Source: a virus
Direction: 5' to 3' (one strand)
DNA length: 30,914 nt
Virus record (IMG/VR): IMGVR_UViG_3300021601_000049
Location: 1-30,914 of that record
The notes under the pieces are model-generated. The model was given only the letters and a program-made list of their open reading frames with translations. It did no database searches and was not told the DNA's origin. The translations under genes and the position numbers were made by a program. The first letter of the stretch is position 1. Each line of letters begins with the position of its first letter. Below, in pieces: positions 14,618 to 21,694 of the stretch.

Positions 14618-15736
14618 TTACTTACCATCCCAAAACTTCTGTACATGCTCAGTAACATCTAGTAGTACATCACTGTTGGCCGGATTATTAAGATACATTA
14701 CCACATCTTCAAAGTTCTTACCCATTGGGTTACCCTTCTTAATATGGTATATTACATTGTCTCCTTTAGGTGCTACGATATTCATAGCTACTGCATCTTT
14801 AGCAATAGCTCTTACACGTAATGTACCTGCAGGATACTTCTTAGCATCACAAAGTTCTAAGAACTCTTCTATAGCTAACCTCTTATTAGACTGTGCCCCC
14901 AGACCATTAAGATGCTTATTAATATCTGCATATATAATATCTGTAGGTGTACGCTTAATATACCCCAGACTATATTGTGATAAGTTCTTAACAATGTAGA
15001 ATAACTGTTCTGGTTTATTCTTAGACAGATCCTGAAGAATACTACCAGCTTCATTACGCAGTTTATCAAGTTCTACCTCTATTGCTGCAGTATGTTCTAA
15101 CCTATCAAGATACCACTTATATGGGGTATTACCGGGGAACTCATTAGCTGCTTCCAATGATGGTGCCAATAGATTACCAAACCCACCAGCTTCTATTGCA
15201 TGGATCAACATTACATCATATGCATTATTGGTATCTAGTATTTTAGGAGTATTATTACATACTAACTGCACTGTATCCCAGAATGTTTGTTTCCTTGTCT
15301 TACCATCTGTCTCATATTCATCTGGTATAACTGACTTGAACTTTGTTACTTTAGTCCAAAATAAAGGATTAAATGCTTGACCATCTACCTCTTCCCAGTT
15401 CCTTGACCCTGGTATACGCACTTTCTTCTTTCCACTAACACTATAGATGTCTGCTTCAGAGATATTGTAATTACCGGCTATATTCCTCTCCAGCATTACT
15501 ACTGTCTTCCTGATATCAAGGATCTTAGCCTCTCTCTTCTCATTGTCCTCTATATCCTGAATAGCCGGTACATCTTCATTGAGTCCTGTGATATAGGTCT
15601 TTACTCCATTGCCATTATCTAAACAACGAAGCCATTGCCCTTGTTCACAGTTGTCTGCAATTACTAATCCTGCCTTTTCTAATCCATGATTGAGGATGTC
15701 TGCCCTGAGATAGGGCTTGATTGATACTGTACTCAT
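14618..15736 (-). CDS. Unknown phage protein of the head region, 372 aa
   Basis: A soluble, mixed-charge protein. Landmarks are IKPYLRADILNHGLEKAGLV at the N-terminus and GQWLRCLDNGNG. A central part has TKVTKFKSVIPDEYETDGK and a helical segment AAIEVELDKLRNEAGSILQD at about 215-234. The C-terminal third (PAGTLRVRAIAKDAVAMNIV; NVIYHIKKGNPMGKNFEDVV) looks like an alpha/beta domain. I do not recognise the family. It is the first gene after the capsid terminator and has its own promoter-like element, so its amount may be set separately from the capsid protein. Minor capsid, ejection or assembly roles are all possible. Confidence 0.75.
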   Translation of the reverse strand: MSTVSIKPYLRADILNHGLEKAGLVIADNCEQGQWLRCLDNGNGVKTYITGLNEDVPAIQDIEDNEKREAKILDIRKTVVMLERNIAGNYNISEADIYSVSGKKKVRIPGSRNWEEVDGQAFNPLFWTKVTKFKSVIPDEYETDGKTRKQTFWDTVQLVCNNTPKILDTNNAYDVMLIHAIEAGGFGNLLAPSLEAANEFPGNTPYKWYLDRLEHTAAIEVELDKLRNEAGSILQDLSKNKPEQLFYIVKNLSQYSLGYIKRTPTDIIYADINKHLNGLGAQSNKRLAIEEFLELCDAKKYPAGTLRVRAIAKDAVAMNIVAPKGDNVIYHIKKGNPMGKNFEDVVMYLNNPANSDVLLDVTEHVQKFWDGK

Positions 15737-15758
15737 AAAATTGTTTTTGTTGGTTTGG

Positions 15759-15791
15759 TACTAAGTTACATGTTATTCTTTTACTAGACAA
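15759..15791 (-). promoter_or_regulatory. Putative Bacteroidota-type promoter for the 372-aa gene
   Basis: On the minus strand TTGTC begins at 15791 and TAACTTAGTA spans 15768-15759, 23 bases start to start. CCAAACCAACA follows, nearly the same as the bases after the copy at 18811. It lies immediately after the capsid-gene terminator. Confidence 0.65.
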
Positions 15792-15800
15792 GTTTTTTAT

Positions 15801-15833
15801 AAAAATATGGTGTAGTTATTAAGCTACACCATA
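15801..15833 (-). terminator. Rho-independent terminator after major capsid gene
   Basis: The minus-strand RNA forms a perfect 10-bp stem, UAUGGUGUAG (15833-15824) with CUACACCAUA (15815-15806), around an 8-base loop. UUUUU follows (15805-15801). It begins 27 bases after the capsid stop. Confidence 0.8.
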
Positions 15834-15859
15834 CTCTATAAAACATATTAAAATAATCA

Positions 15860-17494
15860 TTAAAGCGAACCTCCTGTGATTGGGTTTGTCGCTACTATCT
15901 TCAATAACCTACTAGGATCCAGTACTGTAAGAGCCTTGTGCTTCTGCATCATCTTAACCCTGTATCCTGAGAAGTCACCAGTAGAAGCAAACACCTTCTT
16001 ACCCATATAGTCTGCAGTGCCATTCTGGTGCAACCAAGTTAACTCATGATTGTACTTATCACGCAGAAGACGGATATTAGTGTCACTCCTATCTGTAATA
16101 TCAAATATGATATAAGAGTAAGAAGAGAGACGGAATCCATTGATAATAGGGTTCTCAATATTATTAGCCTCTACATTATCAAATGCTGGATTGATTACAA
16201 ACTTCAGGTTAGCAAGGAATGGAATAGTATAGCTAGTGTATGCATAACCAAAGTCCAGATCCAGTGCTTTACCAGAAATAGCTCCTATCTCAGATGCATT
16301 GGTTACTAAGCCACTATTAACAGCCATACTCAGGATACCTTCATTAACCTGTTTCATACCCGCCATACCTGTTTGTACAATCAGTTTACGGCCAGGATCA
16401 GGACCATCAAAGTTAATCTTACCAAGATAATAGTTGTATATCTCTCCACGGAACATATCCATAGTGAAAGTACCAATATTATAGGTCTTCTTATAACCAT
16501 TGTTAGCTTGCTGCCATAGACCGGTATTCAACCTGATCTGATCAGGACCATCATCACCTACTATACCACCTTGTCCCCACATCATATTAGTCTCAATATC
16601 TATTGATATCTTAGTAAGAGCCTTACGATCTAGTTCTGTTAAGAAGGATACATCAATAGCACCAGCTTCTATTCTTTTCATCAATTCTACCTCTCCCAGT
16701 GCTTTCTCCAGTGTCTTGAAATCTCTTACTGAAGGATCTGCACGAAGATCAGGATCATTGATCTTATATATCTCTGTTACTGGTACACCTTTAGTACGTT
16801 GACCATTCCTGATCATAGCATCAGCCATTTTAGATACTGAGTATGAAGCATTTGCCTCTGCATTACCCATGATATTGTAGAACTCACGATATCCGGCCAT
16901 AGTACTAACCTGAGACCATTTTTCACCATAGTCCTGAGATCTTGCTGATGTTATACGGAATATCTTAGTACCATTAGTAAGATAGCTATTAGACAGGTAC
17001 GATGCACTGTTGTTTTTAACAAGTTCACATGTATATACAAACTCATTATTACCCATGTCTATAATACGATCTTCTGTAACACGGAATTGCAATCCATTGT
17101 ACTTATCATATGTGAGTACATCTGTATGAGAGAAACCGCCATTATTAGGACCTTTATTAAGACATATACGGAATCTACGGCCATCAAGACCTTTCTTATA
17201 ATCTGTAGAGTCAATATCCCTGGTTACATAGGGGAGTTCATTAGCAATTGGAGATTGCCATGTCCACCTGCCCATAGGATCATCTACATCAATAACCCCA
17301 CTCTTACCAAAGTCTGATAGAGAGTAAAGAGGCATCTGTACAGCCTGTGTTTGAGCCCAAAATTCTATAGGCCCAATGTCTGTGGGCTTACTGTCTTTCA
17401 TCATGTTCCAGAGATGGTAGGAGTCCATATTAGCTCCTATGCTATACTCTGTGTCTCGGAGTAATATTCCCGAACCTATTACTGGTGTTGCCAT
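15860..17494 (-). CDS. Major capsid protein (probable)
   Basis: The assignment rests mainly on position: terminase, portal, an acidic scaffold-like protein and this gene occur in the standard order. At 544 residues it is within the range for HK97-fold capsid proteins of large phages. The sequence is evenly mixed and globular, with no membrane segment. Features include WQSPIANELPYVTRDIDS near 74-91, a helical segment VELMKRIEAGAIDVSFLTEL, and a glycine/aromatic-rich C-terminal half (SYTIPFLANLKFVINPAFDN). The strong terminator directly after it and a single-gene gap before it fit a protein made in large amounts. The HK97 fold itself is inferred. A weak promoter-like CAACATAGTA lies at 17520-17529. 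Confidence 0.8.
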   Translation of the reverse strand: MATPVIGSGILLRDTEYSIGANMDSYHLWNMMKDSKPTDIGPIEFWAQTQAVQMPLYSLSDFGKSGVIDVDDPMGRWTWQSPIANELPYVTRDIDSTDYKKGLDGRRFRICLNKGPNNGGFSHTDVLTYDKYNGLQFRVTEDRIIDMGNNEFVYTCELVKNNSASYLSNSYLTNGTKIFRITSARSQDYGEKWSQVSTMAGYREFYNIMGNAEANASYSVSKMADAMIRNGQRTKGVPVTEIYKINDPDLRADPSVRDFKTLEKALGEVELMKRIEAGAIDVSFLTELDRKALTKISIDIETNMMWGQGGIVGDDGPDQIRLNTGLWQQANNGYKKTYNIGTFTMDMFRGEIYNYYLGKINFDGPDPGRKLIVQTGMAGMKQVNEGILSMAVNSGLVTNASEIGAISGKALDLDFGYAYTSYTIPFLANLKFVINPAFDNVEANNIENPIINGFRLSSYSYIIFDITDRSDTNIRLLRDKYNHELTWLHQNGTADYMGKKVFASTGDFSGYRVKMMQKHKALTVLDPSRLLKIVATNPITGGSL

Positions 17495-17541
17495 TGCTTA
17501 TGTGATTTTAATTGTTAATTACTATGTTGACTTATGATTGT

Positions 17542-18792
17542 TTACTTACTAAATACATTTCTTGGTTTAAACTGCTTCTGTATCTTCTTTTCTGCAGGAT
17601 CTTCTACTGGTGTAACCTGTGTTCTGATATACTGAGCATCCTTAAGTTCCCTTGCTATCTCTTGTGCTTTTTCACTCTTAGCTTTAGTAGCCTGGGCATT
17701 ATTATATCCTTCCCTATCTCTTAGATGCCATGCTATCTCTGCAAGGAAATCAAAGTCAGGTTTTACATATTGAATCTCTTCCAATTTGTGTCCTATGATA
17801 TTAGTAGGTTTACCGGATATAGATGGATAGTTAGCCTCTGTAAGATCATAATATAACTCACTGGCATTCTTCTTACTCAGTTTCAGTCCACCTACTTCAT
17901 ACTTCTGAAGTACTGCTCCTACATTCTGTACATATGCCTGTGCTGCTTCCTGCCTTTGTCTATTATATTCTGCCTCTTGTTGTATCTGTAGTTGAACCTG
18001 TTGTTCATGCATAGCATCCAACTTAGGTTTAAACTCCTTTACCTTACTTTCCAATTTACCATTCTCTGCCCATTCATCTACTTGTGAGTTAATGGATTCC
18101 TGAGAACCAAAGTTTATAAGTTGTAGATAGTTTTTTGCTATCTCCGGCATATGTGCATCATTAGTAGGATCCAGTTTTTCTATCTGAGTAGCCCTGGCTA
18201 GTGATGAGAACAATGTTTCAAGGTCTGTACCTCCTTGTGCAATATAGTCAATAACATATTGTGCTTTAGGTGGAAGAGCTTCTCTTAGTTCTTGAGGAGC
18301 TTCTTCATATCCTTTATTAGCTTGTTTTTCTATATTTTTGTCTAGTAGGTCATATACATCTTTCTCTGGTAGCTTATTGAGATACTCATCCAGAGACTCC
18401 TTCTTTTCATCATAGTCATTCCATGTAAAGAAGTCACCGGATTCAATCTTAGTCTTTAGGTACTCATTGATAGCATTCTTATCAGTTCTTGGTCTACCTG
18501 GTGTACCAGGAGTTGTTTCTGTTTCTGCTTCTAGTTTATTTACAATTTTTTCTAATGTAATACCACCTTCTACTACTGGTGCAGCAGATTCTGCTTGTGG
18601 AGTAACCTTTGGTTTTTCAGCTTCTACCTTGGCTTTTATTTCCGGAATCCTCTCTAATGACCCAAAAGTTCCCTTTTTATCTACTAGTATATTACTAGGC
18701 ACCTGTTCTTCTGCCGGTGCAACAACAACATTATCTGCTGTTGGTGTAAATTCCAGATCACTGGATGCTATTGTTGATAAATCAAATGACAT
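17542..18792 (-). CDS. Probable capsid scaffolding protein, 416 aa
   Basis: Highly charged, low-complexity protein located between portal and capsid genes, where scaffolds usually lie. The N-terminal ~100 residues are disordered, rich in Glu, Pro, Val and Thr (VEAEKPKVTPQAESAAP; AETETTPGTPGRPRTD). The middle is helical, with a Gln/Glu coiled coil MHEQQVQLQIQQEAEYNRQR at about 264-283. The end is basic (EKKIQKQFKPRNVFSK), as in scaffolds that bind capsid through a basic C-terminal helix. No protease motif is seen in it or nearby. Scaffold function is inferred from place and composition. It starts 18 bases after a TAACTTAGTA element. Confidence 0.65.
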   Translation of the reverse strand: MSFDLSTIASSDLEFTPTADNVVVAPAEEQVPSNILVDKKGTFGSLERIPEIKAKVEAEKPKVTPQAESAAPVVEGGITLEKIVNKLEAETETTPGTPGRPRTDKNAINEYLKTKIESGDFFTWNDYDEKKESLDEYLNKLPEKDVYDLLDKNIEKQANKGYEEAPQELREALPPKAQYVIDYIAQGGTDLETLFSSLARATQIEKLDPTNDAHMPEIAKNYLQLINFGSQESINSQVDEWAENGKLESKVKEFKPKLDAMHEQQVQLQIQQEAEYNRQRQEAAQAYVQNVGAVLQKYEVGGLKLSKKNASELYYDLTEANYPSISGKPTNIIGHKLEEIQYVKPDFDFLAEIAWHLRDREGYNNAQATKAKSEKAQEIARELKDAQYIRTQVTPVEDPAEKKIQKQFKPRNVFSK

Positions 18793-18810
18793 AATACTGT
18801 GTTGGTTTGA

Positions 18811-18844
18811 TACTAAGTTATAACTAATTTTTCTTTTTAAAACA
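18811..18844 (-). promoter_or_regulatory. Putative promoter for the scaffold-like gene
   Basis: TAACTTAGTA spans 18820-18811 on the minus strand, followed by TCAAACCAACA, almost the sequence after the copy at 15759. The upstream -33 region is only TGTTTT at about 24 bases, so the -33 match is weaker. Confidence 0.55.
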
Positions 18845-18849
18845 TTCTA

Positions 18850-18866
18850 TACATCTGGTAGATGTA
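18850..18866 (-). terminator. Small hairpin after portal gene
   Basis: TACATCT and AGATGTA pair around a 3-base loop; TAGAATGTTTT follows on the minus strand. With the hairpin at 18890-18915 it may form a weak terminator ahead of the scaffold-gene promoter. Confidence 0.4.
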
Positions 18867-18889
18867 ATCTATATTGTAAATCCCGTATT

Positions 18890-18915
18890 CTATTAGTAAA
18901 CTATATTACTAATAG
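18890..18915 (-). terminator. Perfect 10-bp hairpin just after portal stop
   Basis: CTATTAGTAA and TTACTAATAG pair perfectly around a 6-base loop, starting 3 bases after the portal stop. No U-run follows directly, so termination efficiency is uncertain. Confidence 0.45.
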
Positions 18916-18918
18916 GGG

Positions 18919-21684
18919 TCATTTTTTACTGGCACTTTTCTCTTTTACTTTAGCCTGAATCTTTGCTGTTTGGAGTTCTTGCCTGGTGCGAGCTTGCTCA
19001 GCTTGAACCTTTTTATCCTGTATATTGATCTTCTCCTGGTCTAGTTTAGTCTTTGTAATATGTTTTTCCCTATCTAGATTCATCTTCTCCCTGAAGTTAC
19101 CTTGTGCCTCTACTCTATCTAACCCCTTCTGATAAGCTTCCTCTCCTGCATCTGGTGTAGTTGCTTGTGCTGCTCTAGATGCTGCCATTATCTCAGTCTC
19201 ATATATTCTAGCCTGTCTGTCCTTCTCATTCTCCTGTGCCTCAAACTGTTGTTTCTCCTGCAGTAGTTGAGTTTGTATCTTTATATTATCATCATGTTGT
19301 TGCTGCTCAGACTGCATTCTCTGTTGCTCTTCCTGCTCCCTTCTCTTATCAATACTCTTCATTAATTCATCCATCTCAGTTAGGTTATCTACTTTGATAG
19401 CCTTTATCTGATCCGGCATATGATCAGCTAATGTATTATTAGTCAGTAGGAACTGCTTAATCTGCTGTAGAACTGCCCTAGTATTGGTCTTTGTAGTGCA
19501 TCTTACCCCAAAATCCCTACCCATTAGTTTGGTACCATTGATCTCCATCCATGCTTTTGCATTACTATCTGTAGTATATTGGATACGTATACTAGGGTTA
19601 GTACTATTGTAGTGTTGTGCAAGGTCTGTTCTCATCTGGTGTACCCTAGGCATGAGGTAGTCACTATGCTGAGAGAAGTAGTGTTCTGTCTGTGAATGTC
19701 CTGAAGCCACTGCTTCTTTAATCTCTGTAGCTGTTCTCTCTTGTGATATAGGAGCATCTACTCTATTAGGAGATGCCAGTCCTAGTGCGGCTAATCCTTC
19801 ATTCTTAAAGTATTGAGCCCTGGATATAAGAGATACAAACCTGTTACCCTGTGTAAGGTCTATCCTTTCTATAGGTCGTTGATCTATAGCACCTTCTGTA
19901 TTCTGGATACTCCTGTTAGTTGGAAGGAATCCATTACGCATAGAGTCATATATCTTACCAAAGTTACCTGTTTGCCAATCATCCCCCATAGAGTACTTAG
20001 GGAATATATCCGGATTAAAGGCTGCAATAACACCTAGTTCATCTACTGATATATCCATGATCATATTATTAATCATGTTATACCCTATCTGCCATGGCTT
20101 CATCTTATCCACTAATGACCTGCTTTTAGCATTTCCACTAAGATCAGTATACACACAACCTTCTACTGGTAGCTTGCTGTCATATAGACTCTTATCCCCC
20201 TTAAACTGAAAGGGTAATCTTCCTGGTTTACCATTGTCATATCCTATATACATAGGTCTTAGGCCAGTAGTAGTTTGCATACCAGCCCATGATGGTATAT
20301 TAGGCCCTATCTTGATTCCACCCCACTTTTCATTAACCCATATAGGTTCCAGATGTTCTCCATATACTAGATTGTTAGCCCCTTTCTCCTTGTATAGAAC
20401 AGTATTATATTCCGGTTTGCATGTTACCTTATAGTTCTCTCCTACTATATCTTGTATCAATTCACCTGTTTCCTCATCCACTTTAGTGAGATGGTACATC
20501 TTTCTTTGAGTAGTCCAGTATATAGTAGACACACGTACTAGGTTAATATCACCATAGTCAGTAAGATCCTCACCCTCATACAGAATATCCCGGATAACAT
20601 TACTCCCCATCCCATTAGCTGTATTGTATCCTTTAGCCTCTAAGAACTGCCTCATTGCTATACCAGGACCTTCAGTGTTCCATTCCTTACTCCTTGAAGA
20701 ATCATAGAACTGTCCATCATTAGGTATACCGGTCATAGTGTATAATGATCCTCCTAGTGGATATACTCTATTCATATTGAGTATCTGCTCCTCACTCATC
20801 TGCCACCCATACATATCAATAACATCAGGCACAGTCATCTCTGTAGAGTGCACTATCCATGATGCACCTGACATGTACTTGCAGTGTGGGCTTTTCTGAT
20901 ATGCTACTAACATTGGATTCCATATCTCAATATTGTAGTCATTATCCATCATTCTAAAGTGCCAGAACTCCCTATCAGTAATAAGAGAATGCCGGAAGTT
21001 GATAACCTCTAGTTCCTGCATAGAGAATCTACTAATATCCTCCTGCATAGTGTGCCATGCCCAATCCTGATATACACTCTTAAAATCCTCATTATAGAAC
21101 TTCTGTATCTGTGGTAGACTCTTGATAGTATTAGGATCCAACATCTGCTTGCCTTCTTCACTGTCTGCAGATAACCCAAGCTCCATCATCTTAATCTGTT
21201 GCTTAATAGTAGCTTGCTGTAGAAGAACCTGTTCCATTTCTTCCTTCTTAGCTTCCATAAGCTCATTGAATGAGATAGGATCTCTAAGATCGAAGGTTAA
21301 TAAGGACACACGTTCAGCAAATTCATTACATAATATATCAACTACTTTATCAGTGAGACTATAGTACTTTAGTTCTAGTGCAGCTACTTCCTGGTATTGA
21401 ACCTTATCTGCCAGTTCAATATACTCCCTATCCATATTCTCCCGCATGTAGTCCCTCTTATCTATCTCAGCATTGGCAATCTTATAGTTGGCTATGAACT
21501 TTTGCTTATTACGAAGGATCATCCTCATGCCCTGCCACTCTAAAAAGTCAAGGTTCTGCATCCTCCATTGCTCATCCTTCTCTTTCTCTGGTAGCATTTG
21601 CAGTGGCTGGAAAAATACAGAGGTGTAGTTACTACTCTTTGTAGTAGCACCCTTCTTCATTTGTAATGCATTAATTATTCCCAT
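18919..21684 (-). CDS. Portal protein (probable), 921 aa with long C-terminal coiled coil
   Basis: Follows the terminase gene and precedes the scaffold and capsid genes, the standard place of a portal. The N-terminal half has WRMQNLDFLEWQGMRMILRN, a long helical section, and a mixed alpha/beta core with YRSNV-free but Trp-rich segments (WNPMLVAYQKSPHCKYMSGA; WGGIKIGPNIPSWAGMQTTT). A helical stem-like segment QIGYNMINNMIMDISVDELG lies near the middle. The last ~170 residues (from about 750) are a Gln/Lys/Glu-rich coiled coil (RREQEEQQRMQSEQQQHDD). The length exceeds classical portals of 500-600 residues but suits large Bacteroidota phages. The portal would form the ring for DNA passage. It may be transcribed from the element inside terL. 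Confidence 0.78.
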   Translation of the reverse strand: MGIINALQMKKGATTKSSNYTSVFFQPLQMLPEKEKDEQWRMQNLDFLEWQGMRMILRNKQKFIANYKIANAEIDKRDYMRENMDREYIELADKVQYQEVAALELKYYSLTDKVVDILCNEFAERVSLLTFDLRDPISFNELMEAKKEEMEQVLLQQATIKQQIKMMELGLSADSEEGKQMLDPNTIKSLPQIQKFYNEDFKSVYQDWAWHTMQEDISRFSMQELEVINFRHSLITDREFWHFRMMDNDYNIEIWNPMLVAYQKSPHCKYMSGASWIVHSTEMTVPDVIDMYGWQMSEEQILNMNRVYPLGGSLYTMTGIPNDGQFYDSSRSKEWNTEGPGIAMRQFLEAKGYNTANGMGSNVIRDILYEGEDLTDYGDINLVRVSTIYWTTQRKMYHLTKVDEETGELIQDIVGENYKVTCKPEYNTVLYKEKGANNLVYGEHLEPIWVNEKWGGIKIGPNIPSWAGMQTTTGLRPMYIGYDNGKPGRLPFQFKGDKSLYDSKLPVEGCVYTDLSGNAKSRSLVDKMKPWQIGYNMINNMIMDISVDELGVIAAFNPDIFPKYSMGDDWQTGNFGKIYDSMRNGFLPTNRSIQNTEGAIDQRPIERIDLTQGNRFVSLISRAQYFKNEGLAALGLASPNRVDAPISQERTATEIKEAVASGHSQTEHYFSQHSDYLMPRVHQMRTDLAQHYNSTNPSIRIQYTTDSNAKAWMEINGTKLMGRDFGVRCTTKTNTRAVLQQIKQFLLTNNTLADHMPDQIKAIKVDNLTEMDELMKSIDKRREQEEQQRMQSEQQQHDDNIKIQTQLLQEKQQFEAQENEKDRQARIYETEIMAASRAAQATTPDAGEEAYQKGLDRVEAQGNFREKMNLDREKHITKTKLDQEKINIQDKKVQAEQARTRQELQTAKIQAKVKEKSASKK

Positions 21685-21694
21685 GATGTGTGTA

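Noticed and set aside
14875-15069. Minus-strand 64-codon frame in another phase inside the 372-aa gene
   Set aside because: It lies wholly within a longer gene with good coding character and has no start signal or motif.
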